Shown here: positions 51,505 through 60,912 of the stretch, in pieces
Layout of the letters: every line of letters begins with the position of its first letter
Numbering within the stretch: the first letter of the stretch is position 1
Source of the DNA: Micromonospora ferruginea
GTDB taxonomy: Bacteria > Actinomycetota > Actinomycetes > Mycobacteriales > Micromonosporaceae
Assembly (NCBI RefSeq): GCF_013694245.2
Contig: NZ_CP059322.2
Location: 3,045,001-3,109,000 of the forward strand
DNA length: 64,000 nucleotides
Reading direction: 5' to 3'
Notes under the pieces: generated by a model
Told to the model about the DNA's origin: nothing
The model's database searches: none
Seen by the model: only the letters and a program-made list of their open reading frames with translations
Program-made: the position numbers and the translations under genes

Positions 51505-52779
51505 CTACGGAGTGCCGCCGGCCGCTCCCGGTGGCGTGCCCGCAACGGTGACCGGGGCCGCCTCGCGCCCGGGCGTGACCGGCAGCGTGGCGTAACCACG
51601 CAGGGTGAGCCGGACCCGTCGCTCGGGCGTGCCGGCCACCGCCAGCTCGGGCAGCCGGCGCAGCAGGAGCGGGAACGCCACCTGGGCCTCCAGCCGGGCC
51701 AGCGCCGCGCCGAGGCAGTAGTGCGGCCCGGCGCCGAAGGACAGCGGGTGGATCTGCGGACGCCAGGGATCGAGGCGGGCCGGCTTCGGGTAGCGGCGGG
51801 GATCCCGGTTGGCCGCGCCGAGCATCACGATGATCCAGCTCTCCGCCGGCAGGTCGACACCGCCGTACGTCGACGGCGCGGTGCTCATCCGCGAGGTGAG
51901 CTGCACCGGCGAGTCGTAGCGCAGCAGCTCGTCGGTGTAGCCGGGGGCGAACTCCGGGTGCTCGCGCAGCGTCGCCGCCGCCCGGGGGTGGTCGAGCAGC
52001 GCCACCAGGCCGTTGCCGAGCAGGTTGGTGGTGGTCTCGAAGCCGGCCACCAGCAGCACGATCAGGTTGGCCAGCAGCTCGTCGCCGGACAGCCGCCCGC
52101 CGTCGGAGTCGTGGGCCTGCACCAGCGCGGTGGTCAGGTCGTCGGCCGGCGCGCGGCGGCGGGCCGCCACCAGCTCGGTGAAGTAGGCCCGCAGCTCGCC
52201 CGCGCCCCGGTCGGCCACGGCCAGCTCGTCCATGGTGATCTCCGGCTCCAGCACGCCGGTCAGGTCGGTGGCCCAGCGCCGGAACAGCGGCCGGTCGGCC
52301 GCCGGCACGCCGAGCAGCGCGCAGATCACCCCGACCGGCAGCGGATAGGCGAACGCGGCCATGAAGTCGACCGGCGACCCGCCCCGGCCGGCGGCCAGCA
52401 TCGCGTCGACCAGCTCGTCGGCCTGCGCCTCGACCACGCCCCGCATGGCGGCGATCCGGCGCGGGGTGAACGCGCCGGCGGCCAGCCGACGCATCCGGCT
52501 GTGGTCGGGCGGGTTGGTGCGCAGCATCGACCGGGAGATCGACAGCACCGCCGGGCTCTCCCGCCAGCCGGGCATGAACTGGTCGCGCAGCCCGTCGTCC
52601 ATCACCCCGAACCGGGCGTCACGCAGGATGGCGTCGGCCTCCGCGTGGCCGGTCACCGCGTAGAAGACCGGACCGGCCTGGACCACCGGGCCGTGCGCCC
52701 GCAGCCGCTCGTAGGTCGGGTAGGGATCGACCCGACCCGCCGGGGACATCAGCAGCGCGAGGGCGTCGGCAGGATCCAC
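51505..52779 (-). CDS. Cytochrome P450
   Basis: 424 aa soluble bacterial P450. I-helix oxygen motif AGFETTTNLL, K-helix ExxR in DELLRYDSP, and the heme loop LSFGAGPHYCLGAALARLE with the Cys ligand. Electron partners are not encoded nearby. Substrate unknown; its place inside a housekeeping run suggests general oxidation and not a biosynthetic cluster. GTG 52779 with GGGGAGG upstream. Confidence 0.92.
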   Translation of the reverse strand: MDPADALALLMSPAGRVDPYPTYERLRAHGPVVQAGPVFYAVTGHAEADAILRDARFGVMDDGLRDQFMPGWRESPAVLSISRSMLRTNPPDHSRMRRLAAGAFTPRRIAAMRGVVEAQADELVDAMLAAGRGGSPVDFMAAFAYPLPVGVICALLGVPAADRPLFRRWATDLTGVLEPEITMDELAVADRGAGELRAYFTELVAARRRAPADDLTTALVQAHDSDGGRLSGDELLANLIVLLVAGFETTTNLLGNGLVALLDHPRAAATLREHPEFAPGYTDELLRYDSPVQLTSRMSTAPSTYGGVDLPAESWIIVMLGAANRDPRRYPKPARLDPWRPQIHPLSFGAGPHYCLGAALARLEAQVAFPLLLRRLPELAVAGTPERRVRLTLRGYATLPVTPGREAAPVTVAGTPPGAAGGTP

Positions 52780-52863
52780 GGTCGGCCTCCCCAGGCATCG
52801 GAGACCCCCATCATGCGCCGCCGTGCCGGATCGGGCGATCCCGTCCCCGCGTGCGGATGTCGC

Positions 52864-53829
52864 TCAGGCGCCGGCGCCGGGCTCCCCGGCGAGCACCGCG
52901 CCGCCGCCGAGCAGGGCGTGCTCGGGCAGCGGCAGCGCGATCCCGTGGGCGTCCTCCCAGTCGTGGATCAGGCCGGGCCGGGCCTGGGCGGCGAAGAGGT
53001 CCACCGCGCTCATGCCGCCGACCACCGGCTCGTCGACCTCGGCGACCAGCCGGGCGGCGACCATCGGGACCCCGCGGCGCACCGCCGCGCTGAGTCGCCG
53101 GTGCCCGTCCACCACGAAGAAGTACTCGCCGGTGTAGCCGATGCTCAGCGGCTCCGCCGCCTCGTCGCCGGCGGGCTCCGCGTCCCAGGACCCGCGCAGC
53201 GTGGCGACGTCCTCGGTCGGGTAGACCCGGGTCGGGTCGAGCAGCAGCAGCGGCTGGCCGGCGCGCAGCACGTCGGCGCCGAGGCGGCCCTCGTAGACGT
53301 CGACCACGTGCTCGATCACCTGCTGGGGGGTGGCCCGGGTGGTGTCGCAGATCAGGTCGTAGTTGCGCAGCCGGGCCTTGTCGACGCCGTAGCGGACGAT
53401 GAAGCGGCTGCGCTCGCTCTCGCTGCGCTCGCGCAGCTTGGCGCGGGCCTCCTCCAGCGAGGTGTAGCTCTCGGCCGGGCCGGACGGGCGGGCGAGCACC
53501 CGCCGGGCCGCCTCGGTCGGCTCGGTGATCATGTGCACCTTGAGCGCGTCGGTGAAGAAGTGCCAGGCCAGGCGGGAGTCCATCACCAGCGACTCGCCGG
53601 AGGCGGCGATGTCCCGCTGGAGCTGGTCGACGTAGCCGTCGACGGCCTGGTCCAGCTCGGCGTGCAGGTTGAGCTGGAGCGCGGTCATCTGCCGCTCCTG
53701 GGCCATCTGGCGATAGAGGTCGCCGACGCTGACCCGGCGCAGCCCGAGCCGCTTGGCGATCTCGACGGAAACGGTGCTCTTGCCGCTGCCGAGGTCACCG
53801 TTGAAGACGATCGACTGACGAACGGTCAC
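52864..53829 (-). CDS. P-loop kinase-like domain fused to a ParB-like DGHRR domain
   Basis: 321 aa. Residues 1-190 look like cytidylate/adenylate kinase relatives: SIVFNGDLGSGKSTVSVEIA (Walker A GDLGSGKST), VSVGDLYRQMAQ, VMDSRLAWHFF and a lid-like Arg-rich helix. Residues about 215-321 resemble a ParB/sulfiredoxin-like fold: PLLLLDPTRVYPTED near its start and YFFVVDGHRRLSAAVRRGVP, where DGHRR is the nucleotide-binding signature. ParB-like domains can bind CTP or ATP. No function is known to me. Upstream of the P450 and downstream of priA. Confidence 0.7.
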   Translation of the reverse strand: MTVRQSIVFNGDLGSGKSTVSVEIAKRLGLRRVSVGDLYRQMAQERQMTALQLNLHAELDQAVDGYVDQLQRDIAASGESLVMDSRLAWHFFTDALKVHMITEPTEAARRVLARPSGPAESYTSLEEARAKLRERSESERSRFIVRYGVDKARLRNYDLICDTTRATPQQVIEHVVDVYEGRLGADVLRAGQPLLLLDPTRVYPTEDVATLRGSWDAEPAGDEAAEPLSIGYTGEYFFVVDGHRRLSAAVRRGVPMVAARLVAEVDEPVVGGMSAVDLFAAQARPGLIHDWEDAHGIALPLPEHALLGGGAVLAGEPGAGA

Positions 53830-54059
53830 GACTGGTCCACCCCTGCTCACCGGCTGACTGACGACATCGAATCCGTGTGGCCCGACGTGCCCGGAGCACC
53901 CGTCGCGCCGCATCCCGCGCGGAATTCCCGCACGCCTGGGCATGACGGGCGATGCTATCACCGCGCGCTACCCAATTGCCGGACCAGGTGTGCGTCAAAC
54001 CCCAGGTCACGACCGTGCGCGAGGGCCCGGGTGCGCTGGGTCACGATCTCCGGACCCGA

Positions 54060-56111
54060 TCAGAACAGGCTGAGCGGATCCACCTGGAGCCGGACCGGAT
54101 CGACGGCCTTACGGGCGCTGCGCTGCCCGGCCGCGGCGTGCAACGCGTCCGCGAGCGCGGCGGCCCGGGCGCGCGGCACCCGGACCAGCATCCGCTCCCG
54201 GCCCTCGTCGGCCGGCACCGGGCCGAGCACCTCCGCGTCGTCGGGCAGCCGGGCGCCGGCCAGCAGGTCGGCCACCGCCTCGGCCACGCCGGTGACGCTC
54301 GCCATCCGTACCGCCGGCGGGAAGCCCAGCTCGCGGCGCTCGGCCAGCTCCCGGGCCGCGAACCAGGCCGCGTCCCAGCGCAGCAGCGCCTGCACCGGGG
54401 CCAGCGCGCCGTCGGCGACCACCACCACCCGGCCGCCGGCCGCGCCGGGTCGGGCCAGCGCGGCCCCGGCCAGCCAGCGCCGCAACGCCTCCTCCCCGGC
54501 CCGCAGGTCGGCCCGGGTGAGCAGCGCCCACGAGTCGAGCAGCAGCACCGCGCCGTAGCCGCCCTCGGCGACCGGCTCGGCCCCCGGGGTGGCGATCACC
54601 AGGCCGGCGCCGCCGGGCACGCCGGCCAGCACCTCCTCGCGCCCGGACGTCCGCACCGGCACCCCCGGGAAGGCCCGGCCCAGCTCCTCGGCGGTACGCC
54701 GGGCGCCGGTGACCGAGGCGCGCAGCCGCCGCCCACCGCACTGCGGGCAGGCGTACGCGGCGGCGACCCGGCCGCACCAGCGGCAGGCGGGCGTCCCCTG
54801 GGCCGACGGCAGGCCGAGCGGGCCGGCGCAGTGCGGGCAGCGGGCCGGGGTCCGGCAGTCGGCGCAGGCGACCGAGGGCAGGTAGCCGCGGCGGGGCACC
54901 TGCACCAGCACCGGCAGGTCGGCGCGGAGCGCGTCGCGGGCGGTGGTCCAGGCCAGGCTGGGCAGCCGGGCCGAGGCCGCGCCCGGGTCCCGGGCCAACT
55001 GCGGGTCGTCGCCGGTGGGCGCCATCGCCGGCATCCGCTCCCGCACCGTGGCCCGGTCGGCGACCACCTCCCGCGCCCAGCCGGTCTCCACCAGCAGTTG
55101 CGCCTCGGCGGTCCGGGCGTAGCCGCCGACCAGGGCGGCCGCGCCGGTGAGCTGCGCCCGGGTGAGCAGCACGTCACGGGCGTGCGGGTAGGGCGCGCGG
55201 GGTTCGGCGTGCAGGTCGTCCCCGTCGTCCCAGACCGCCACCAAGCCGAGCCGCTCGACCGGGGCGAACATGGCCGCCCGGGTGCCGATCACCACCGGCA
55301 CCTCGCCGCGCCTGGCGGCCAGGAACGCCCGGTAGCGCCGGGCCGGCCCGGCGGCGGCGGCCAGGCAGGCGTGCCGCCCCGGGCCGAGCACCGCGGTCAG
55401 GGCGGCGTCGAGGCGGTCCAGGTCCCGACCGTCGGCCACCACCACCACCGCGCCCCGGCCACCGGCCACGGTCGCGGCCACCGCGTCGGCGTACCGGTCG
55501 GCCCAGTCCTCCCCCGGCAGCGCGGACCACACCGCGCGCGGCGCGCGACCGTCGGCGAGCGCGCGCAGCAGCGCCGGCCCGGCCGGATAGTCTCGCCAGC
55601 CGCGCGGGTCGACCGGTGCCGGTGCGTCGCCGGCGGGTTCCGGGACGACGGTGGCCGGCTCCGCGGCGGCGGGGGCGGGCTCCGCCTCCGTGGCCGGCTC
55701 CGCGTCCGTGGTGGCGGGCTCCGCGGCGGTTGCGGACTTCTCGGCGCGGGCGTGCCGCGGCGGCACGGCCAGCCGGAGCACGTCGGCCAGGCTGCCGGCG
55801 TACCGGTCGGCGACCGCCCGGGCCAGCCGGGCCACCTCCGGCGAGAGCACCGGGACCGGGGAGACGACCTTCTCCAGGTACGCCAGCTTCGGGTGGTCGG
55901 ACTCGGCGACGCGTTCCAGCAGCCAGCCGTCGACGAGCTGCCCGGCGAAGCGGACCTTCACCCGGACCCCGGGCCGGGCGTCGGCGTCCAGCGCCTCCGG
56001 GACCAGGTAGTCGAACGGGCGGTCCAGGTGTGGCAGCGGCACGTCCACGCAGACACGAGCGACCGGCGACCCATCGGCGGGTCGCCGGTCGCGACGCGTG
56101 GCGGTGGTCAG
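54060..56111 (-). CDS. priA: Primosomal protein N', helicase-defective type
   Basis: About 683 aa. The N-terminal 3'-DNA-binding domain ([18 protein letters not shown]) and the zinc cysteines (CADC, CPHC, CRWC, CPQC, about 430-470) are present. The helicase lobes are degraded: no Walker A Lys, and DDGD stands where DEAH should be. This form is usual in actinobacteria. No ATG, GTG or TTG fits the conserved N-terminus: the best start is CTG 56111, whose CTGA overlaps the metK stop. GTG 56048 would cut off ARVCVDV. It carries an Ala/Glu-rich insert ([16 protein letters not shown]). Confidence 0.88.
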   Translation of the reverse strand: MTTATRRDRRPADGSPVARVCVDVPLPHLDRPFDYLVPEALDADARPGVRVKVRFAGQLVDGWLLERVAESDHPKLAYLEKVVSPVPVLSPEVARLARAVADRYAGSLADVLRLAVPPRHARAEKSATAAEPATTDAEPATEAEPAPAAAEPATVVPEPAGDAPAPVDPRGWRDYPAGPALLRALADGRAPRAVWSALPGEDWADRYADAVAATVAGGRGAVVVVADGRDLDRLDAALTAVLGPGRHACLAAAAGPARRYRAFLAARRGEVPVVIGTRAAMFAPVERLGLVAVWDDGDDLHAEPRAPYPHARDVLLTRAQLTGAAALVGGYARTAEAQLLVETGWAREVVADRATVRERMPAMAPTGDDPQLARDPGAASARLPSLAWTTARDALRADLPVLVQVPRRGYLPSVACADCRTPARCPHCAGPLGLPSAQGTPACRWCGRVAAAYACPQCGGRRLRASVTGARRTAEELGRAFPGVPVRTSGREEVLAGVPGGAGLVIATPGAEPVAEGGYGAVLLLDSWALLTRADLRAGEEALRRWLAGAALARPGAAGGRVVVVADGALAPVQALLRWDAAWFAARELAERRELGFPPAVRMASVTGVAEAVADLLAGARLPDDAEVLGPVPADEGRERMLVRVPRARAAALADALHAAAGQRSARKAVDPVRLQVDPLSLF

Positions 56112-57298
56112 GCTCCCGCGGCCGACTTGAGGTCGGCGGCCCGGTCGGTGCCCTCCCAGGTCAGCTCCGGCAGCTCGCGGCCGAAGTGGCCGTAGGCGGC
56201 GGTCTGCCGGTAGATCGGGCGCAGCAGGTGCAGGTCCCGGATGATCGCGGCCGGGCGCAGGTCGAACACCTCGGCGACGGCCTTCTCGATCGAGGCCACC
56301 GACACCGTCTCGGTGCCGAACGTCTCGATGAACAGGCTGACCGGGTGCGCCTTGCCGATCGCGTACGCGACCTGCGCCTCGCACCGCTCGGCCAGGCCGG
56401 CGGCGACCACGTTCTTCGCCACCCAGCGCATCGCGTACGCGGCCGACCGGTCCACCTTCGACGGATCCTTGCCGGAGAACGCCCCGCCGCCGTGGCGGGC
56501 GTAACCGCCGTAGGTGTCCACGATGATCTTCCGGCCGGTCAGGCCGGCGTCACCCATCGGCCCGCCGATCTCGAACCGGCCGGTCGGGTTCACCAGCAGC
56601 CGGTAACCCTCGGTCTCCAGGCCGAGACCCTCCAGCTCCGGGGCGATCACGTGCTCGCGCACGTCCGGCGTGAGCAGCGACTCCAGCGAGATGTCCGCCG
56701 CGTGCTGGCTGGACACCACCACCGTGTTCAACCGCACCGGGCGCAGCCCGTCGTACTCGATGGTGACCTGCGTCTTGCCGTCCGGGCGCAGGTAGGGGAT
56801 CGTGCCGTCCTTGCGCACCTGGGACAGCCGCCGCGCCAGGCGGTGCGCCAGCGCGATCGGCAGCGGCATCAGCTCCGGGGTCTCGGAGCAGGCGAAGCCG
56901 AACATCATGCCCTGGTCGCCCGCGCCCTGCGCGTCCAGTGCGCTCTCCGAACCACCGGTCCGCAGCTCGAACGCGTTGTCCACGCCCTGCGCGATGTCCG
57001 GCGACTGCGCGCCGATGGAGACGCTGACCCCGCAGGAGGCGCCGTCGAAGCCCTTCTTCGACGAGTCGTAGCCGATGCCGAGGATCGTCTCGCGCACGAT
57101 CGTCGGGATGTCGGCGTACGCCTTCGTGGTGACCTCGCCGGCGACGTGCACCTGCCCGGTGGTGATCATCGTCTCCACCGCGACCCGGCTGTGCGGGTCC
57201 TGGTCGAGCAACGCGTCGAGAATGCCGTCGCTGATCTGGTCGGCGATCTTGTCCGGGTGGCCCTCCGTGACCGATTCGGACGTGAAGAGACGTGTCAC
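56108..57298 (-). CDS. metK: S-adenosylmethionine synthetase
   Basis: 396 aa; makes SAM from methionine and [43 protein letters not shown] and [19 protein letters not shown] are the three conserved regions. GTG 57298 has AGGAG upstream. No SAM riboswitch is seen in the short leader. Same strand as coaBC, rpoZ and gmk. Confidence 0.97.
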   Translation of the reverse strand: MTRLFTSESVTEGHPDKIADQISDGILDALLDQDPHSRVAVETMITTGQVHVAGEVTTKAYADIPTIVRETILGIGYDSSKKGFDGASCGVSVSIGAQSPDIAQGVDNAFELRTGGSESALDAQGAGDQGMMFGFACSETPELMPLPIALAHRLARRLSQVRKDGTIPYLRPDGKTQVTIEYDGLRPVRLNTVVVSSQHAADISLESLLTPDVREHVIAPELEGLGLETEGYRLLVNPTGRFEIGGPMGDAGLTGRKIIVDTYGGYARHGGGAFSGKDPSKVDRSAAYAMRWVAKNVVAAGLAERCEAQVAYAIGKAHPVSLFIETFGTETVSVASIEKAVAEVFDLRPAAIIRDLHLLRPIYRQTAAYGHFGRELPELTWEGTDRAADLKSAAGA

Positions 57299-57342
57299 GG
57301 CACTCCTAAGCATGTGAAGACTTTTAAAGGTCGCTCGGCGGC

Positions 57343-57348
57343 AGTTTA
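57343..57348 (-). promoter_or_regulatory. -10 of metK promoter
   Basis: TAAACT on the minus strand, 45 nt upstream of the metK GTG, predicting a leader of about 38 nt. The -35 region (TTGAGC, 20 nt upstream) is weak. Confidence 0.4.
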
Positions 57349-57395
57349 GTCGTCCGCGCTGGCGCGTGGCTCAAGGAATGCTTGTCGACCAACCG

Positions 57396-58604
57396 TCAGG
57401 ACGGCGGGTCCAGTCGGGCGACCACGAGGTCCCAGACGGCGTCGGCCAGGGCCTCCTTGGGCTGTTCGGCGAACCGGTGCACGGCGCCGTCGGCGCCGAT
57501 CACGGTGGCCGCGTTGGTCTCCGCGCCGAAGACCTTGTCGACGCCCACCTCGTTGACGACGATCAGGTCGGCGCGCTTGCGGGCCAGCTTGGCCCGGCCG
57601 TTGGTCTCCGCGTCGTCGGTCTCCGCGGCGAACACCACGAGCACCTGCCCGCTGCGGCGGTGCCGACCCAGCTCGGCGGCGATGTCCGGGTTGGTGACCA
57701 GCTCGATGGTCGGCGCGACGCCGTCGTCCGACTTCTTGATCTTACCGGTCGCGTAGTGGGCCGGGCGGAAGTCGGCGGGCGCGGCGGCCATCACCACCGC
57801 GTCCGCGTCGGCGGCCGCCGCCAGCGTGGCCGTCCGCAATTCGTCGGTGGTGCCCACCCGGACCAGGTCCACCCCCGCCGGGTCGGCGAGCGCCACGTTG
57901 GCCGAGACCAGCGTCACCCGCGCGCCCCGTGCCACGGCGGCGCGGGCGAACGCGTACCCCTGCTTGCCGGAGGACCGGTTGCCCAGGAAGCGGACCGGGT
58001 CGAGCGGCTCGCGGGTGCCGCCGGCGGTGACCACCACGTGCCGGCCGGCCAGGTCGGCCGGGGCGGCGACGCCGCGGGCCAGTGCCCGGCGGGCCACCGC
58101 GAAGATCTCGGCCGGGTCGGGCAGCCGGCCCTTGCCGGAGTCCTGCCCGGTGAGCCGGCCGACCGCCGGCTCGATCACGCGGACGCCGCGGGAGCGCAGC
58201 GTGGCGACGTTGGCGACGGTGGCCGGGTGCTCCCACATCTCGGTGTGCATGGCCGGCGCCAGCACGACCGGGCAACGCGCGGTCAGCAACGTGTTGGTGA
58301 GCAGGTCGTCGGCGAGGCCGTGGGCGGCCTTGGCGAGCAGGTCGGCGGTGGCCGGCGCGACCACGACCAGGTCGGCGTGCTGCCCGAGCCGCACGTGCGG
58401 CACCTCGTGCACGTCGGACCAGACGTCGTCGGCGACCGGCCGGCCGGAGAGCGCCGCCCAGGTCGGCGCCCCGACGAAGCGGAGCGCCGAGGCGGTCGGC
58501 ACGACCCGGACCCGGTGACCCGACTCGGTGAGGAGCCGGAGCAGCTCACACGCCTTGTAGGCGGCGATGCCGCCGCCGACCCCGAGGACGATCTCGGCGG
58601 GCAT
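57396..58604 (-). CDS. coaBC: Bifunctional phosphopantothenoylcysteine decarboxylase/synthetase
   Basis: 402 aa; two steps of coenzyme A synthesis. The FMN-containing CoaC half (1-180) has GVGGGIAAYKACELLRLL, the catalytic His in VHEVPHVRLG and LAPAMHTEMWEHPAT. The CoaB half has TAGGTREPLDPVRFLGNRSSG, the KIKK substrate motif and FAAETDD. 14 nt after rpoZ. Confidence 0.96.
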   Translation of the reverse strand: MPAEIVLGVGGGIAAYKACELLRLLTESGHRVRVVPTASALRFVGAPTWAALSGRPVADDVWSDVHEVPHVRLGQHADLVVVAPATADLLAKAAHGLADDLLTNTLLTARCPVVLAPAMHTEMWEHPATVANVATLRSRGVRVIEPAVGRLTGQDSGKGRLPDPAEIFAVARRALARGVAAPADLAGRHVVVTAGGTREPLDPVRFLGNRSSGKQGYAFARAAVARGARVTLVSANVALADPAGVDLVRVGTTDELRTATLAAAADADAVVMAAAPADFRPAHYATGKIKKSDDGVAPTIELVTNPDIAAELGRHRRSGQVLVVFAAETDDAETNGRAKLARKRADLIVVNEVGVDKVFGAETNAATVIGADGAVHRFAEQPKEALADAVWDLVVARLDPPS

Positions 58605-58618
58605 CGGCGCGGGCGCGG

Positions 58619-58885
58619 TTACGGCTGGTCGGTCGGCTCGGCGGTGAGCAGGCCCGCGTTGATCTCGCGCATGGCGATGGAGAGCGGCTTCTCCTGCGGG
58701 GTGGTCTCCACGAGCGGGCCGACGTATTCCAGGAGGCCCTCGCCGAGCTGGCTGTAGTAGGCGTTGACCTGACGGGCCCGCTTGGCGGCGAAGATCACCA
58801 GCGCGTACTTCGAGGTGGTCTTCTCGAGCAGCTCGTCGATCGGCGGGTTGGTGATGCCCTCGGGGTTGGTGGCGATGGATCCCAC
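58619..58885 (-). CDS. rpoZ: RNA polymerase omega subunit
   Basis: 88 aa; [20 protein letters not shown] and [20 protein letters not shown] are the conserved omega segments that clamp the beta-prime C-terminus. Lies between gmk and coaBC, the standard order. Confidence 0.95.
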   Translation of the reverse strand: MGSIATNPEGITNPPIDELLEKTTSKYALVIFAAKRARQVNAYYSQLGEGLLEYVGPLVETTPQEKPLSIAMREINAGLLTAEPTDQP

Positions 58886-58937
58886 GAAATTTGACCTCTG
58901 CGTCTCGTGCGCCGCCGCGCGGGCGGTCGGTGGCCGC

Positions 58938-59471
58938 TCAACCGCTCGCGGGCGGTCGGGCCGGAGCCAGGACTGACGAACCGATCAATCCTACCAGTTC
59001 CGCCACGGCGCGCTCGGTGCGGTCGTGCGTCACGGCGTGTGCGAACGCGTCCGCGACGACCGGATCCGCCCGGTACGCCGGCGGCGCGAGCAGCACCAAC
59101 CGGGCCTGCGGCACGGCGGCCCGCACGGCGAGCGCGCCGGCGAGGTCCATCGGCAGCAGCACCGGCCGCCCCTCGGCCAGCCGGGACCGCACGTCCGCGC
59201 GGGGCACCCCCCGGCGGTACGGCCCGATCCGGCACCACTCCAGCAGCGCGCCGGCGGCGACCAGCCGGTCGAAGCCGGCCGGGTCGAGGAAGAGCCGGTC
59301 CACGCCCTGGCGCTCGCCGGGGCGCGGCGGTCGGGTGGTGGCGACGACCGGCACCCACACCGACGCAAGGCGCGCCCGGACCTGCTCGACGACACCGCCC
59401 CGGCCGGCCCCGGAAGGGCCGGACAGGACGGTGAGCCGAGCCGCCGAGCGCGCCTCGTCATCCGTGCTCAC
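58938..59471 (-). CDS. gmk: Guanylate kinase homologue with degenerate P-loop and missing LID
   Basis: 177 aa, about 25-30 shorter than usual. It sits at the canonical gmk place between mihF and rpoZ and keeps [20 protein letters not shown] (GMP-binding). The P-loop reads [11 protein letters not shown], so the catalytic Lys is Arg and the Mg-binding Ser/Thr is Gly. The stretch that should hold the LID (eLxxRLxxRGt, RLxxA) is reduced to [18 protein letters not shown]. Enzyme activity is therefore doubtful. GTG 59471 start. Another guanylate kinase may exist elsewhere in the genome. Confidence 0.75.
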   Translation of the reverse strand: MSTDDEARSAARLTVLSGPSGAGRGGVVEQVRARLASVWVPVVATTRPPRPGERQGVDRLFLDPAGFDRLVAAGALLEWCRIGPYRRGVPRADVRSRLAEGRPVLLPMDLAGALAVRAAVPQARLVLLAPPAYRADPVVADAFAHAVTHDRTERAVAELVGLIGSSVLAPARPPASG

Positions 59472-59496
59472 CGCTTGTTTCTACACGGTGGGCCGT

Positions 59497-59814
59497 TCAG
59501 TTGGCGGCGAACTCACCCAGCAGCGCCTTACGCTGCTGCTCGCCGAGGCCGCGCAGGCGACGGCTGTCGGCGATCTTGAGCTTCTCCATGATCTGGGTGG
59601 CCCGGATCTTGCCGATGCCCGGCATCGCCTGGAGCACGGCCGAAACCTTCAGCTTGCCCACGACGTCGTCGGACTCGGCCCGCTCAAGGACGGTGGCGAG
59701 GGTGGTCTTGCCCTGCTTGAGCTGCTCCTTCAGCTCAGCGCGGGCCTTGCGGATCTCCGCGGCCTTCTCCAGCGCGGCAGCGCGCTGCTCGGGGGTCAGT
59801 GACGGGAGCGGCAC
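59497..59814 (-). CDS. mihF: Integration host factor, actinobacterial type (mIHF)
   Basis: 105 aa nucleoid protein. The coiled N-terminus (EQRAAALEKAAEIRKARAEL) leads to the helix-two-turn-helix DNA-binding core KVSAVLQAMPGIGKIRATQI and LGEQQRKALLGEF. Unrelated to E. coli IHF. GTG 59814. Its promoter (59917-59945) gives a leader of about 96 nt. Upstream of gmk. Confidence 0.94.
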   Translation of the reverse strand: MPLPSLTPEQRAAALEKAAEIRKARAELKEQLKQGKTTLATVLERAESDDVVGKLKVSAVLQAMPGIGKIRATQIMEKLKIADSRRLRGLGEQQRKALLGEFAAN

Positions 59815-59916
59815 CAGTTCTCCTCAGGTCCCTAGTACGGCGGGCGGAGCCCCACCGCAGCTGTGAAACGTGGTGTCGCTGGCAACCAAAGGGGTCCGTG
59901 GTTCCCAGCGCGGGGA

Positions 59917-59945
59917 AAACTAGCGGTCAACGGAGCTTTCGGCAA
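59917..59945 (-). promoter_or_regulatory. mihF promoter
   Basis: Minus strand: -35 TTGCCG (59940-59945), exactly 17 nt, -10 TAGTTT (59917-59922), with an overlapping TTGACC. The region is AT-richer than its surroundings, consistent with a strong promoter for an abundant nucleoid protein. Confidence 0.55.
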
Positions 59946-59991
59946 CGTGGACGCGCGATGATCAACGTAAAGTGACCGAGCCGTCAGTCAG

Positions 59992-60828
59992 TCAGACGGT
60001 GGCCAGGGCGGCCCGGCACTCGGCCAGCACCCGCTCGGTGGCGGCCCGCAGGGCGTCCGGTTCCGGCCCCGCGCCCAGCACCTCCCGGGAGTACGACGGC
60101 AGCACCGACGGCAGCGCGGCACCGAACACCGTACGGAGCCCGGCGGGGGTGCCGCCCTGCGCGCCGAGGCCCGGCGCGAGCAGCGGGCCGTTGACCGCGC
60201 CGAGGTCGTGACCGGTCTCACCGATCGTCGCGCCGACCACCAGACCGAAGCTGCCGAGCGGCTCCGCACCCCGGTTGAGCTGGGAAATCTCGTCGATCAC
60301 GGTCTGCGCGACGGTGCGCCCGTCGGCGCCGACGGCACGCTGCACGGAGGCGCCCTCCGGGTTCGAGGTGAGCGCCAGGACGAACACCCCACCACCGTGC
60401 TCGGCAGCCGTGGAGATCATCGGCTCGAGCGAACCTACTCCCAGGTAGGGGCTCGCGGTGATCGCGTCGACATACAGCGGACTGGATGGATCGAGGTACG
60501 CCGAGGCGTACGCGCGGACCGTTGATCCGATGTCGCCACGCTTGACGTCGAGGAGAACGAGCGAGCCCGCATTTCGCAACTGTCGGATAGTTGACTCAAG
60601 CACGCCCACTCCCCGCGCGCCGAAGCGCTCGAAGAACGCCGACTGCGGCTTGACCACGGCAACCCGGTCGCCGATCGCCTCCACCACGATGCGGCAGAAC
60701 CGCTCCAGCCCGTCGACGTCGTCCGGCAGTCCCCAGTCGGCCAGCAACCCGGGATGCGGGTCGATCCCCACGCAGAGCGGTCCCCGCTCCGCCACCGCCC
60801 GGTGCAGGCGTACCCCGAAGGTCTCCAT
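59992..60828 (-). CDS. pyrF: Orotidine 5'-phosphate decarboxylase, type 2
   Basis: 278 aa; last step to UMP. It belongs to the larger type-2 family used by mycobacteria and streptomycetes: VGIDPHPGLLADWGLPDDV, VKPQSAFFERFG and the catalytic DVKRGDIGSTVRAYA with Lys and Asp. Downstream of carB, pyrD and bioA on the same strand. Confidence 0.95.
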   Translation of the reverse strand: METFGVRLHRAVAERGPLCVGIDPHPGLLADWGLPDDVDGLERFCRIVVEAIGDRVAVVKPQSAFFERFGARGVGVLESTIRQLRNAGSLVLLDVKRGDIGSTVRAYASAYLDPSSPLYVDAITASPYLGVGSLEPMISTAAEHGGGVFVLALTSNPEGASVQRAVGADGRTVAQTVIDEISQLNRGAEPLGSFGLVVGATIGETGHDLGAVNGPLLAPGLGAQGGTPAGLRTVFGAALPSVLPSYSREVLGAGPEPDALRAATERVLAECRAALATV

Positions 60829-60869
60829 CGCCTCTCTCCCTCTCCCGGCGGCCCGGCCGCCTCCCTGCC

Positions 60870-60892
60870 GCGCGACGGACCCTCCGTCGCGC
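60870..60892 (-). terminator. Terminator after bioA
   Basis: GCGCGACGGA (60870-60879) pairs perfectly with TCCGTCGCGC (60883-60892) around CCC, 20 nt past the bioA stop and 42 nt before pyrF. Confidence 0.6.
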
Positions 60893-60912
60893 CGCTCCCG
60901 CTGCGGCCGGAC

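Noticed and set aside
50935..54558. 1207-aa plus-strand ORF
   Set aside because: Antisense to def, the P450, the kinase/ParB gene and priA; no domain pattern.
46528..56111. Biosynthetic gene cluster around the P450, aminopeptidase and kinase/ParB genes
   Set aside because: No core biosynthetic enzyme; neighbours are def, fmt, rsmB, priA and metK.
57299..57395. SAM riboswitch before metK
   Set aside because: The leader is about 38 nt and lacks any SAM-riboswitch consensus.
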